Notes: generated by a model from the sequence alone, not told the origin. 64,000 nt of DNA from DASUBN01 sp036000105 (GCA_036000105.1 DASYGE010000002.1:1-64000), one strand, 5' to 3'. Shown: positions 52,405 through 61,378, numbered from the stretch's first letter. Made by a program: numbers and translations.

Positions 52405-52899
52405 CTTCTGGCCCGCGACCGCAGACTCACCGCTGATCGGCACGTACACCGGGAAACCGGGGTTACGTCGTTCCTCGAAGATGATGCGCGTTTCGATGTG
52501 CACGATCTCCGGCCGCGAGGCCAGGGCGTTGATGAGGAACTCCCTGAGGTGTTCCACATCGCGCACCGCCACGTGCAGCATGAAGTCGTCAGCGCCGGAG
52601 ACGTGGTAGAAGTTCACCACTTCGTCTCGTTCCAGCACATGGGCGCGGAAAGAATCGATCTCCTCCTTGGCATGGCGCGTCATGCGCAGGCAGACCATGG
52701 CCTGAGCGCCCACACCCACGCCTTTGGGATTGAACTCCGCGTAGAAACCCGAGATGGCACCGCCGTCCACCAGCCGCCTCACCCGGCTGATGCACGTGGA
52801 GGGCGCGATGCCCACGCGGGCCGCCAGCACCTTGTTCGGTACCCGGGCGTTATTCCGCAGTTCCCGCAGGATATGCAGGTCTGTCTTGTCAAAATTCAT
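52399..52899 (-). CDS. Lrp/AsnC-family regulator
   Basis: 166 aa. AsnC-type HTH at the N-terminus (FDKTDLHILRELRNNARVPNKVLAARVGIAPSTCISRVRRLVDGGAISGFYAEF) and RAM ligand domain (AMVCLRMTRHAKEEIDSFRAHVLERDEVVNFYHVSGADDFMLHVAVRDVEHLREFLIN). AGGGGAC SD. Probably senses an amino acid; no obvious operator read. Confidence 0.92.
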   Translation of the reverse strand: MNFDKTDLHILRELRNNARVPNKVLAARVGIAPSTCISRVRRLVDGGAISGFYAEFNPKGVGVGAQAMVCLRMTRHAKEEIDSFRAHVLERDEVVNFYHVSGADDFMLHVAVRDVEHLREFLINALASRPEIVHIETRIIFEERRNPGFPVYVPISGESAVAGQKS

Positions 52900-52984
52900 G
52901 AATGTCCCCTTTTTTACATTATTTATTCGGCCTCATCCCCAAGACACGAAAAATATATTACCTTCCGGCGGCATAATCCAGAAT

Positions 52985-53158
52985 CAACTGGAAATCCGCG
53001 GATACAGGGCGGCGCCAACGTAAGAAGCGCCGGATGTTCCGATTCAAATGGGGCTAGACCCTGAGGAAGCACCTGCACCGCCCTGGGGGACCATAGGGCG
53101 GAGGCACAGGGCTTTCCAGGTTGGGGAGCCGTCCGGCAGGAAGCCGGGCGGTCTTTTT
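52985..53158 (+). ncRNA. Candidate structured small RNA with terminator
   Basis: The gap between the Lrp and pirin genes ends in a plus-strand intrinsic terminator but holds no coding sequence before it. CCGCCCT (53080s) and AGGGCGG form a 7-bp stem, extended by CCT/AGG and CCCTG/CAGGG pairs, giving a rod-like structure over about 53058-53117. A -10-like CATAAT lies at 52972. No Rfam family was recognised: the SRP, 6S and tmRNA signatures are absent. The 5' end is a guess. Confidence 0.35.
53129..53158 (+). terminator. Intrinsic terminator of the candidate small RNA
   Basis: CCGTCCGGC-AGGAA-GCCGGGCGG stem (one T-G wobble) followed by TCTTTTT. Plus-strand orientation although both flanking genes are on the minus strand. 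Confidence 0.7.
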
Positions 53159-53172
53159 ACCGGGGGATATCC

Positions 53173-54096
53173 TCAGCGGGCTCTGAGCTTGGTGGTCAGT
53201 TCCGGCGCCACGAGCCGCGGGCCATCGTAGCCGTGGACTTCCCCGAAGCGGGCGCCACGGGATTCCCATTCTTTGCGGGCTGCGGCCATCTCTTTGGTGT
53301 TGCGCGCCACGAAGTTCCACCACAGCAATACGTCTTCATCCATGGGCTTGCCGCCTAGCAGGAATGCCCGCGCGTGGGCGCGGTTGCCGAGGGTGATGCG
53401 CTCGCGCCCCAACCCCAGGTAATAGAGCGTGCCCGGAGCCATGGCTTGGCCTTCCAGTGTGATCTCCCCTTCGATCAGCACGAGAGCATGTTCGAAGGCC
53501 GGATCGAGAGGCAACGTGCGGCTGCCGCTGTCGCGACACACGAGATCGAGACCGGCCATGTCGGAATACACCTTGGCCGGCGAGCGTTCCCCTAGAGCCT
53601 CACCGATGATGAGTGTGAGATCCAGCCCATCCCGCTGCATCACCGGCAGCGTGGGGTGGTGGTCGAAAGCGGGCTCGCCATGGCGTCGGCTCTCCGGCAG
53701 CGCGATCCAGAACTGCAGACCGTGCAGACTCGCGGGACGGTTCGCAGGGCTCTCTTCCGAATGGGAGATGCCTTCGCCCGCGGTCATGAGATTGAGCTGA
53801 CCCGGCTGGATGAGTTGCAGGGAGCCTAAGCTGTCCCGGTGCAGCACCGCGCCCTCGTAGAGCCAGCTCACGGTCTGCAGACCTATATGAGGATGGGGCC
53901 CGATGCGCATGCCTTCATCGGCAGCGGCCAGGGGCACGGGGCCGTAATGGTCAAGAAAGCACCAGGCCCCCACCCGCCTGCGCAGCCGGTGGGGCAGGGC
54001 GCGGCGCACCTGCATGCCGCCGCCCACCGTGGCCTCATGGGCCGGCAGGGCTTCGATGGCGGGCTGAGTGGCGGAGTCGTCGGTCGGCGTGCGCAT
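53173..54096 (-). CDS. Pirin-family bicupin, second type
   Basis: 307 aa from ATG 54096. Pirin N-terminal cupin ALPHRLRRRVGAWCFLDHYGPVPLAAADEGMRIGPHPHIGLQTVSWLYEGAVLHRDSLGS, with PHPHIG metal ligands and EGISHSEESP. The C-terminal pirin domain carries LVLIEGEITLEGQAMAPGTLYYLGLG. It is distinct from the shorter pirin at 31004. Function is unclear; pirins may be quercetinases or redox-linked cofactors. Confidence 0.9.
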   Translation of the reverse strand: MRTPTDDSATQPAIEALPAHEATVGGGMQVRRALPHRLRRRVGAWCFLDHYGPVPLAAADEGMRIGPHPHIGLQTVSWLYEGAVLHRDSLGSLQLIQPGQLNLMTAGEGISHSEESPANRPASLHGLQFWIALPESRRHGEPAFDHHPTLPVMQRDGLDLTLIIGEALGERSPAKVYSDMAGLDLVCRDSGSRTLPLDPAFEHALVLIEGEITLEGQAMAPGTLYYLGLGRERITLGNRAHARAFLLGGKPMDEDVLLWWNFVARNTKEMAAARKEWESRGARFGEVHGYDGPRLVAPELTTKLRAR

Positions 54097-54186
54097 GGCA
54101 TTAACTTTTTTTAAGGTTTCCCGGCCTCCGGATCCTGGGGAGTATATTCCCTTCCTTCTGCCTCCCCTATGACACGGAGCCCCACC

Positions 54187-55215
54187 ATGCGTGTAGCCGC
54201 CCTCTTGATCTTCTCATCTCTGTTCGCTGTCATGGCTACAGCCCAGGCTGCGCCGGCTCCCCAGTACAGCCTGCAACATGAGTATGTCCTGGGCGGTGAC
54301 GGCGGTTGGGATTACCTCACCTATGACGCCGAGGGCCATCGCCTGTTCATCTCCCGCGGCGACAGGATACAAGTGGTGGACACCGGCACCGGCAAGCTCA
54401 TCACCGAGATCCCGGGCATGGACGGCGTGCACGGTGCCGCGCTCGTGCCGGAACTCGGCAAGGGCTTCACCAGCAACGGCCGGAGCAACAGCGTCACGGT
54501 CTTCGACTTCAAGACCCTGAAGGTCACCAACACCATCAAGCTCTCGGGCGAGGGCCCGGACGGCTTCGTCTATGAGCCCGTCACCAAGCGCGTGTTCTTC
54601 TTCAACGGCCACAGCAAGAACGTCAGCGTGGTGGACGCGGTCACCGAGAAGGAGATCGCGGTGATCCCGCTGGACGGCCGCCCCGAGTTCCCGGTGGCGG
54701 ACGGCAAGGGCATGGTGTACGTGAACATCGAGAGCAAGAGCGAGCTCTCGGAGATAGATGCCGCCAAGGCCGTGGTCACCAAGACCTGGTCCCTCGCCCC
54801 CTGCGAGAGCCCCTCGGGCCTCGCCATGGACCAGCAGCACCGCCGCTTGTTCTCCGGCTGCGACAACAAGCTCATGGCGGTGAGCGATCCGGATGCCGGC
54901 AAGGTGGTGGCCACCTTCCCCATCGGCGACGGGGTGGATGCCACCCGCTTCGATCCGGGTACCCAGCTCGCGTTCAGCTCCAACGGCGAGGGCACGCTCA
55001 CGGTGGCCCATGAAGACAGCCCGGACAAATACACCGTGCTGCAGAACGCCCCCACCCGGAAGTTCGCCCGCACCATGACGCTCGACCCTGTGAGCCACCA
55101 GGTCTATCTCGTGACCGCACAAGTAGAGGTGGGCCCGGCTCCAGCCCCCGGTCAGCGGCCGAAACGCACCGTGCTGCCAGGCACCTTCAAGGTGCTGGTG
55201 ATGGGTCAGCAGTAA
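54187..55215 (+). CDS. Exported YncE-like beta-propeller protein
   Basis: 342 aa from ATG 54187. Signal peptide 1-22 (ATAQAAPA). YVTN/YncE-type repeats: YLTYDAEGHRLFISRGDRIQVVDTGTGKLITEIPGM, FTSNGRSNSVTVFDFKTLKVTNTIKL, VFFFNGHSKNVSVVDAVTEKEIAVIPLDGRPEF and so on, about seven blades. Periplasmic; such proteins may bind DNA or partners, with no known enzyme activity. Confidence 0.9.
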   Translation: MRVAALLIFSSLFAVMATAQAAPAPQYSLQHEYVLGGDGGWDYLTYDAEGHRLFISRGDRIQVVDTGTGKLITEIPGMDGVHGAALVPELGKGFTSNGRSNSVTVFDFKTLKVTNTIKLSGEGPDGFVYEPVTKRVFFFNGHSKNVSVVDAVTEKEIAVIPLDGRPEFPVADGKGMVYVNIESKSELSEIDAAKAVVTKTWSLAPCESPSGLAMDQQHRRLFSGCDNKLMAVSDPDAGKVVATFPIGDGVDATRFDPGTQLAFSSNGEGTLTVAHEDSPDKYTVLQNAPTRKFARTMTLDPVSHQVYLVTAQVEVGPAPAPGQRPKRTVLPGTFKVLVMGQQ

Positions 55216-55226
55216 TCAGGCTTCAG

Positions 55227-55261
55227 GCCTTGATGGCGGGGCTAAGCCCTGCCATCAAGGC
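55227..55261 (+). terminator. Hairpin after the YncE-like gene
   Basis: GCCTTGATGGC / GCCATCAAGGC perfect 11-bp stem, with GGGCT/AGCCC continuing into the loop. No T-run follows, so it may be a terminator needing help or a 3' end stabiliser. Confidence 0.5.
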
Positions 55262-55402
55262 AAGGTGCTGTGATAACGCAGCTTGCCGTGCCACCCAATC
55301 CCTGCCTTTCGGACGCCGCATGACAAATGCCACTATATAGGTGGCGTCCGGCAGGGCATGATTGGGGGATAGGCGTCCCAAAAAGGGCGCACAGGGATCC
55401 AC

Positions 55403-56689
55403 ATGGCAGACCAGAAACAGAAGAAGCCTTCCGTCTTCGCCAACCGGGATTTCAAGCTGCTGTTCTTAGGAAGCAGCGTCTCGGCCCTGGGCGATCAGTT
55501 CACCCTCGTCGCGTTGCCCTGGCTCGTCCTCAAGCTCACCGGCAACGCAGCCGCCCTCGGCCTCGTGCTCGCGGCCATGGCCTTGCCGCGTGCCATCTTC
55601 ATGCTCATCGGCGGGGCAGTGGTGGATCGCATGTCCCCGCGCCTTGTGTTGCTGGTTGCCCGCGCCGTGAACGCCGTGTTCATCGCGCTCTTGGCGGTGC
55701 TGGTCATGGCCGGCGCCATCCAGATGTGGCTCGTGTATGTTGTCGCGCTCGGCGTCGGCATCTCCACCGCCTTCGTGTACCCCGCCGGCACCTCCATCAT
55801 GCCGCAACTCGTAGAGAAGGATCAGCTGCAGACCTCCAACGCGATGTTCATGGGCATGCGCCAGTTGTGCATGTTCCTGGGTCCCGTGCTGGCAGGCTTC
55901 GTGATCGCCGGCGGCAGCCATATGGCGCCGAGCGGATTGCAGGATGCCACCGGCATGGGCTGGGCGTTCACCATAGATGCCGTGAGCTTCATCTTCTCGC
56001 TGGTCTCGCTCTGGATGGTGCGCATCCACACCGATTACCACCCGCCCAAGAAAGAGGGCGGCGTGCTGTCGGATGTGGCCAAGGGCCTGCGCGGCGTGTG
56101 GGACGATGTGCCCCTGCGCGCCTTCATCACCTATGTGAGCGCCGTCGCGATCTTCGTGGGCGGCCCCATCCAGGTGGGCCTGCCGGTGCTGGCGAACTCG
56201 CGACTGGACATGGGCGCCGCATCCTTAGGCATCCTCATGACCGCCAACGGCGGCGGCATCATCGTCGGCAGCGTGCTCTCGCGGGCGGGTGCCAAGCTCG
56301 CCCGGGGCCGGCTCGGCATCATGGTGCTCAGCATCGATTTCACCGTCGGTCTCGCCATCATGCTGCTCACCCAGGTGCATAGCACCCTCACCGGTGCCTT
56401 GCTGCTCGCGCTCACAGGCCTGCTCGGCGGCATCGCGCAGATATCCGTGTTCACCTGGATACAGCAGCGCGTGCCCCAGGCCATGCTCGGCCGCACCATG
56501 AGCGTGGTGATGCTCACGTTCTTAGGCTTGGGCCCGCTCTCCGCCGCCGCCGCCGGCGTGCTGCTCAACTTCATCTCCCTCACGGCGCTGTTCGCGGGCT
56601 CAGGCATCATCCTGAGCGCGCTGGCGCTCTTCTGCCTCACGCGGCCCTCGCTGCGGAGCATCGGCGTGACCCAGCCGGTCAAAGTCTGA
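55403..56689 (+). CDS. MFS transporter (macrolide/MefA-type efflux)
   Basis: 428 aa, twelve membrane segments. KPSVFANRDFKLLFLGSSVSALGDQFTLVALPWLVLKLTGNAAALGLVLAAMALPRAIFMLIGGAVVDRMSPRL is the MFS_3/MefA-like start, with the motif-A-like GGAVVDR. Probably a drug or metabolite exporter; the substrate is not readable. A terminator hairpin (56720-56746) follows. Confidence 0.88.
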   Translation: MADQKQKKPSVFANRDFKLLFLGSSVSALGDQFTLVALPWLVLKLTGNAAALGLVLAAMALPRAIFMLIGGAVVDRMSPRLVLLVARAVNAVFIALLAVLVMAGAIQMWLVYVVALGVGISTAFVYPAGTSIMPQLVEKDQLQTSNAMFMGMRQLCMFLGPVLAGFVIAGGSHMAPSGLQDATGMGWAFTIDAVSFIFSLVSLWMVRIHTDYHPPKKEGGVLSDVAKGLRGVWDDVPLRAFITYVSAVAIFVGGPIQVGLPVLANSRLDMGAASLGILMTANGGGIIVGSVLSRAGAKLARGRLGIMVLSIDFTVGLAIMLLTQVHSTLTGALLLALTGLLGGIAQISVFTWIQQRVPQAMLGRTMSVVMLTFLGLGPLSAAAAGVLLNFISLTALFAGSGIILSALALFCLTRPSLRSIGVTQPVKV

Positions 56690-56719
56690 GGCCGCCTTTC
56701 CCACAGGGGCGATTGTTAC

Positions 56720-56746
56720 AGCGGGCGGTCATCAAGACCGCCCGCT
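56720..56746 (+). terminator. Hairpin after the MFS gene
   Basis: AGCGGGCGGTC-ATCAA-GACCGCCCGCT perfect 11-bp stem; weak T content follows (AATCCCC). Confidence 0.55.
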
Positions 56747-56960
56747 AATCCCCTGAAATACCGGAAAAATACCCCGCGGGCCCTTGGCTTGAGGATGCTT
56801 CGTCTTCTAACCACTTTCCCGCCAGTCTTTCCCCGGCCTTGCAGCGGCGGGTAGACCGGGTCCAAACTTTCGAGGCTAGGGCACCGGCCTCGCTGCCGGT
56901 CCGTTCATGCAGGTCGCGCCTGAGAGGGAAGCTCGGTCAACGCAGCAGGCAGGGAGAGAG

Positions 56961-58145
56961 ATGGAAGCGTCGAAGCTCATCAAGGTCCCGGTCGATGACC
57001 TCCGGATCGGCATGTATGTCGATCAGTTGGATCGCCCGTGGACCGAGACCCGGTTCATGTACCAGGGTTTCTTCATCCAGAACCAGGAGACCCTGCAGGA
57101 ACTCGCGCGCGTCTCCCGATACGTGTTCGTGGATGCGGAACGCAACGTCGCGGAGAACAAGACCCAGCCCGCCAAGAGCATCGAGCGTTACCCCGTCACC
57201 CAGACCGTGGAGCGCGAGATCACCGTGGCCAAGGCCATCCATCGCGAAGCCACCGTCGCCGCCAAGACCATCTTCACCCAGATGCTGCAGAGCGGCCGGC
57301 TGGACGTGGACCTGGCGCGCGAGACCGTGAACCCCATGCTCGATAGCATGATGCGCAACCCCAATGCGCTCATCTGGCTCACGCGCATGAAGCAGCACGA
57401 CTCCTATATATTCAGCCACGCCCTCAATACCTCCATCTGGGGCCTGGCCTTCGCCCGGCATCTCGGCATGGAGAAGGACGAGATCTACGAAGTGGGCTTG
57501 GGTTGCCTGCTCATGGACGTGGGCAAGACCCAGCTGCCGCTCACCTTGCTGCTCAAGCCCGGGCCCCTCGACGAAAAGGAGTGGAAACTCGCCCGCAGCC
57601 ACGTGGACTTGGCCGGCGGCATCATCCGCGGCATGGATGGCATGACCCCACGGGTCATGGAGCTGGTGCAGAGCCATCATGAGCGCTTCGACGGCAGCGG
57701 CTACCCGGACAAGCTCAAAGGCCACGCCATCCCCGTCTTCGCCAAGATTGCCGGCATCGTGGACACCTACGACGCCCTGGTGAGCTTCCGCCCCTATGCG
57801 GGCGAGCGGCCGCCCCACGAAGCCATGCGCTATATCTACGGCCTGCGCGGCACCCTGTTCCAGGACGAAGTGGTGGTGAAGTTCATGCAAGTGGTGGGGG
57901 CTTTCCCCACGGGCTCCGTAGTGGAGCTCAACACCGGCGCGGTCGGCGTCGTGCTGGCCCAGAACCCGCAGCGCCTGCGCCCGCGCCTCGCCCTCGTCAC
58001 GGACGAAGCCAAGCGCCGCATGTCCACGCCAGCGGTGGTGGACATGATGTACGACAGCCCCTGGTCCGACACCGGCAAGTTCTGGATAGACCGCTGCCTT
58101 CAGAACGGCGCCTACGGCATCGAACCGCAACAGCTCGGCATCTAA
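56961..58145 (+). CDS. HD-GYP protein with DUF3391 domain and a changed HD dyad
   Basis: 394 aa from ATG 56961 (AGGGAGAGAG SD). DUF3391-like N-terminus KLIKVPVDDLRIGMYVDQLDRPWTETRFMYQGFFIQNQETLQELARVSRYVFVD, then HD-GYP. The HD-GYP motif is kept (SHHERFDGSGYPDKLKGHAI), but at the HD dyad the sequence is CLLMDVGKTQLP: Met replaces the metal-binding His. HD-GYP enzymes hydrolyse c-di-GMP; loss of this His would affect the metal site, so the protein may be inactive or a binding sensor. Confidence 0.9.
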   Translation: MEASKLIKVPVDDLRIGMYVDQLDRPWTETRFMYQGFFIQNQETLQELARVSRYVFVDAERNVAENKTQPAKSIERYPVTQTVEREITVAKAIHREATVAAKTIFTQMLQSGRLDVDLARETVNPMLDSMMRNPNALIWLTRMKQHDSYIFSHALNTSIWGLAFARHLGMEKDEIYEVGLGCLLMDVGKTQLPLTLLLKPGPLDEKEWKLARSHVDLAGGIIRGMDGMTPRVMELVQSHHERFDGSGYPDKLKGHAIPVFAKIAGIVDTYDALVSFRPYAGERPPHEAMRYIYGLRGTLFQDEVVVKFMQVVGAFPTGSVVELNTGAVGVVLAQNPQRLRPRLALVTDEAKRRMSTPAVVDMMYDSPWSDTGKFWIDRCLQNGAYGIEPQQLGI

Positions 58146-58423
58146 AAAGCTGTTCGGCAACCTCTCCTGCGTTGCTCTCGGCACTTGCTCCAAGCAGTGC
58201 TCTACCTCCTACATCTATGTAGTCGTGCACTCGGTATAGCTCCCTTCCGAGAATCTCAGCAGCTGAGTTATTAAGGCAGGTTTATAAAAGCGTCGCGAGC
58301 GAAGACGGGGCTAGGCGCGCGAGGCGAGCAGAGGGAGCGTACTCTTGGTGTACGTGACCGATTGCGAGTCCGATGCGCAACAACGCCCTGTCAAGCGCAG
58401 CAGCTTTTATATAAGCTGTCAGT
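58146..58423. repeat. Repeat-like non-coding block with two hairpin halves
   Basis: Bounded by inverted AAAGCTG (58148) and CAGCTTTTAT (58401). Left half has CTACA-TCTA-TGTAG and right half CGTAC-TCTTGGT-GTACG, each inside GC-rich clusters of similar layout. No gene is supported. It resembles a non-autonomous repeat or untranslated structured RNA found between genes in gammaproteobacteria. Confidence 0.4.
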
Positions 58424-59194
58424 ATGATGGAACCAGTACACCTCTTCGGCTGTGTCCGGGATAAGCCCGACTCCCGCGACCATAAGTACAGCCCTCCCGC
58501 CCAGCACCTGGCGGCGCCGCCCGCCAAGGTGGATCTGCGAGCCCAGTGCCCGCCGGTCTATAGCCAGCAGCCCCTGAATAGCTGCACCGCCAATGCCGTG
58601 GCCGCCGCCGTCCAGTTCGAGCGCATGCGCCTCAAGCTCACGCCGGATTTCGTGCCCTCCCGGCTCTTCATCTATTACAACGAGCGCAAGCTGGCGGGCA
58701 GCGTGGCCAAAGATGCCGGCGCCCCCTTAAGGGATGGCATCAAGTCCGTGGCCAAACAGGGGGACTGCCCCGAACCCCAGTGGCCCTATGAGCCCGCCAA
58801 GGTCAGCGATGCCCCGCCGGCGCATTGCTATGCCGCCGCCGTGAAATACGCCAAGGTCGCGTACCAGGCCCTGCAGCAAGACATTGCCCATATGAAAGCC
58901 TGCCTCGCCTCGGGCCATCCCTTCGTCCTCGCCATCCACGTCTATTCCGGCTCCGAGACCCCCGCGGCCAAAGCCGCCGATACCTTCCCCACGCCCAAGC
59001 AGGGCGAGACCCTGCTCGGCACCCACGCCCTCATGGCCGTGGGCTATGACGATGGGCAGAAGCACCTCATCATCCGCAACTCCTGGGGTCCGGACTGGGG
59101 GCAGGGCGGCTATTTCTTCCTGCCCTATGACTATGTCAGCAACCCCAATTACGCGGGGGATCTCTGGACCCTGCAGCTCACCCCGGCGGCTTGA
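58424..59194 (+). CDS. C1-family (papain-like) cysteine protease
   Basis: 256 aa (ATG 58424, or 58427). VDLRAQCPPVYSQQPLNSCTANAVAAAVQFERMR gives the oxyanion Gln and catalytic Cys; the His is in GTHALMAVGYDDG and the Asn in IIRNSWGPDWGQGGYFFLPYDYV. No propeptide or signal is seen, which is typical for bacterial C1 proteins of this short type. Probably cytosolic or released on lysis; substrate unknown. Confidence 0.9.
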   Translation: MMEPVHLFGCVRDKPDSRDHKYSPPAQHLAAPPAKVDLRAQCPPVYSQQPLNSCTANAVAAAVQFERMRLKLTPDFVPSRLFIYYNERKLAGSVAKDAGAPLRDGIKSVAKQGDCPEPQWPYEPAKVSDAPPAHCYAAAVKYAKVAYQALQQDIAHMKACLASGHPFVLAIHVYSGSETPAAKAADTFPTPKQGETLLGTHALMAVGYDDGQKHLIIRNSWGPDWGQGGYFFLPYDYVSNPNYAGDLWTLQLTPAA

Positions 59195-59265
59195 GAGGCT
59201 GCTAAAATCGAACGGGTAGTAACTCACGTTTTCCCCGTCAACCTGTCAGCATGAGGAGTAGCGTC

Positions 59266-59370
59266 ATGGGTAAAGGTCTGGAACGCAAGAAGGAAGACAA
59301 GAAGAAGCCGGCCAAGAGCCTGAAAGAGAAGCGTGCTGAGAAAGCCGCCAAGCGGGCAGCTAGAAGCTAA
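59266..59370 (+). CDS. Small lysine/arginine-rich protein (34 aa)
   Basis: MGKGLERKKEDKKKPAKSLK plus EKRAEKAAKRAARS, preceded by GAGGAG at 59253. A strong terminator follows 20 bp after the stop. Such 30-60-aa basic proteins are found in many gammaproteobacteria; function unknown, possibly nucleic-acid binding. Confidence 0.72.
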   Translation: MGKGLERKKEDKKKPAKSLKEKRAEKAAKRAARS

Positions 59371-59389
59371 CTTCCGATATTTTGAAAAG

Positions 59390-59418
59390 AAAAGCCGCCC
59401 TAAGAAGGGCGGCTTTTT
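59390..59418. terminator. Intrinsic terminator after the small basic protein
   Basis: AAAAGCCGCCC-TAAGAA-GGGCGGCTTTT perfect 11-bp stem followed by TA; also usable for the convergent minus-strand gene at 59445. Confidence 0.8.
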
Positions 59419-59444
59419 ATTGCTTCAGATCCTCGTTCCCACCC

Positions 59445-59666
59445 TCAGCTCCGCCGCTTCTTACCGCTGTCGCGTTTGCTTGTAGCCGCTTCCTTGGCAT
59501 CCCAGGGCTTGCCCGTGCGGTACTCGATGTAATCCCTGATCAGTTTCCGCACCACTTGCGAAGGTGTCAGATCCACCTCCGCGCACAGGGCTTCGAACGC
59601 CGCTTTCTTGCGCGGGTCGATGAGGATAGTGAGGCGGGCGGTGCGGCTTTCCTGGGGCATAAACAT
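59445..59666 (-). CDS. Ribbon-helix-helix (CopG-like) small DNA-binding protein
   Basis: 73 aa from ATG 59666 (a second ATG at 59660). RTARLTILIDPRKKAAFEALCAEVDLTPSQVVRKLIRDYIEYRTGKPW matches the beta-strand plus two-helix RHH fold; a basic tail ends in GKKRRS. It is divergent from the SulP gene 71 bp away and may regulate it or itself. No toxin partner is adjacent. Confidence 0.75.
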   Translation of the reverse strand: MFMPQESRTARLTILIDPRKKAAFEALCAEVDLTPSQVVRKLIRDYIEYRTGKPWDAKEAATSKRDSGKKRRS

Positions 59667-59737
59667 CTCGTTTACATGGAAGTGTAATAGGATGATAATA
59701 CTCGCCAGACCCGTCGAACACACGTGATCCCCAACCC

Positions 59738-61378
59738 ATGATCGCCATCCGCGAAGCCTATGGAGCCGGCCTGCTTGCGCCGCGCCACTGGCTGCGCAGC
59801 GTGCTCTCCGGCGTGATCGTCGGCGTCGTGGCGCTGCCCCTCGCCATGGCCTTCGCCATCGCCTCCGGCGCGCGGCCGGAGCAGGGCATCTATACCTCAA
59901 TCGTCGCAGGTGCCGCGGTCTCGCTCTTCGGCGGCAGCCGCGTGCAGATAGCCGGGCCCACCGGCGCCTTCATCGTCATCCTCGCCGGCATCACCGCCAA
60001 GTACGGCATAGACGGCCTGCAGACCGCCACCGTCATGGCGGGCTGCATCCTGGCTCTGTTCGGCATCGCGCGTCTCGGTGTCATCATCAAGTACATCCCC
60101 GATCCTGTGATCCTGGGGTTCACCGCCGGTATCGGCATCATCATCTTCGTAGGCCAGTGGGGCGATTTCTTCGGCCTGCCCAAGGTCGCAGGCGCCCATT
60201 TCCACGAGAAGCTCTGGCACCTGCTGCAGGTCTTGCCCGAGTTTCACCCGGCCACCAGCATGCTGGCGCTCCTTAGCCTCCTCATCGTGATCGTCACACC
60301 CCACATCCCCTTGATCCGCCGCGCGCCCGGGCCGCTCCTGGCCATGCTCGTGGCCAGCGCTTTGCAGGCCGCATTCCATTTCCAGGGGGTAGCGACCTTA
60401 GGCTCGACCTTCGGCGGCATCCCGGAAGGCCTGCCGCATTTCCATCTGCCGGAACTGGGGTTCGGCCGCATGCTGGAACTCATCGGCCCGGCCTTCGCCA
60501 TCGCCATGTTGGGCTCCATCGAGTCCCTGCTCTCCGCCGTGGTGGCAGATGGCATGGCCGGCACCAAGCACGATTCCAACCAGGAACTCCTGGGGCAGGG
60601 CATCGCCAACCTCCTCTCGCCCTTGTTCGGTGGCATCGCCGCCACCGGTGCCATCGCCCGCACCGCCACCAACATCCGCACCGGCGGCACGAGCCCCCTG
60701 TCGGGCTTGGTGCACAGCGTCACGCTGCTGCTCGTGATCCTGCTCCTCGCCCCTCTGGCCGTGAACGTGCCCGTGTGTGCCTTGGCCGCCATCCTGTTCG
60801 TGGTGGCCTGGAACATGAGCGAGGCGAAGCATTTCGTGCGCATGCTTAGGCGCGCGCCGCGGGCGGATGTCGCCATCCTGCTCATCACCTTCTCCCTCAC
60901 CGTGTTCGTGGACCTCGTGGTGGCGGTCAACATCGGTGTGATCCTCGCCACCCTGCAATTCATGCGGCGCATGGCCTCGAGCGTGGAGACCCAGCGGCAG
61001 GAGGAGGGGGATCTGGCCCACGAACTCACGGCCCAGGGCCTCACGGCGCTGCCCAAGGGCGTGCTGGTCTATGCCATCGAAGGCCCGTTCTTCTTCGGCG
61101 CCGTGGAGAACTTCGAGCAGGCGCTGGTCGAGACCCACACGGACCCCAGGGTCCTCATCATCCGTCTGAAGCGGGTGCCGTTCATGGACATCACCGGCCT
61201 CCAGGCCCTGGATGAAGCCGTGGGCAACCTCAAGCAGCGCGGTGTATCCGTGATGCTCTGCGAAGCCAACGAGCGGGTGAAGGGCAAACTGGAGCGGGCC
61301 GGGATACTCGAGCAGCTGGGAGAGGGGCGGTATTTCGGGAGCTTCGCCGCAGCGTTAGCGGCCGCGAAACAGACATAA
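59738..61378 (+). CDS. SulP-family anion transporter with STAS domain
   Basis: 546 aa. SulP membrane domain (SGVIVGVVALPLAMAFAIASGARPEQGIYTSIVAGAAVSLFGGSRVQIAGPTGAFIVIL; GIANLLSPLFGGIAATGAIARTATNIRTGGTSPLSGLVHS) with about 12-14 spans, and a C-terminal STAS domain from about residue 440 (VYAIEGPFFFGAVENFEQAL, LKRVPFMDITGLQALDEAV). Likely a sulfate, bicarbonate or dicarboxylate transporter; the substrate is not fixed by the sequence. Confidence 0.92.
   Translation: MIAIREAYGAGLLAPRHWLRSVLSGVIVGVVALPLAMAFAIASGARPEQGIYTSIVAGAAVSLFGGSRVQIAGPTGAFIVILAGITAKYGIDGLQTATVMAGCILALFGIARLGVIIKYIPDPVILGFTAGIGIIIFVGQWGDFFGLPKVAGAHFHEKLWHLLQVLPEFHPATSMLALLSLLIVIVTPHIPLIRRAPGPLLAMLVASALQAAFHFQGVATLGSTFGGIPEGLPHFHLPELGFGRMLELIGPAFAIAMLGSIESLLSAVVADGMAGTKHDSNQELLGQGIANLLSPLFGGIAATGAIARTATNIRTGGTSPLSGLVHSVTLLLVILLLAPLAVNVPVCALAAILFVVAWNMSEAKHFVRMLRRAPRADVAILLITFSLTVFVDLVVAVNIGVILATLQFMRRMASSVETQRQEEGDLAHELTAQGLTALPKGVLVYAIEGPFFFGAVENFEQALVETHTDPRVLIIRLKRVPFMDITGLQALDEAVGNLKQRGVSVMLCEANERVKGKLERAGILEQLGEGRYFGSFAAALAAAKQT

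Noticed and set aside
52985..53158. SRP 4.5S, 6S or tmRNA
   Set aside because: An AGGAAGCA string is present, but the SRP apical hairpin, the tmRNA ends and the 6S open-bubble layout are absent.
56760..56960. c-di-GMP riboswitch before the HD-GYP gene
   Set aside because: Stems such as ACCGGC/GCCGGT occur, but the conserved GEMM-I core was not found.
59445..59666. Antitoxin of a toxin-antitoxin pair
   Set aside because: The RHH fold fits, but no toxin-sized gene is adjacent on the same strand.
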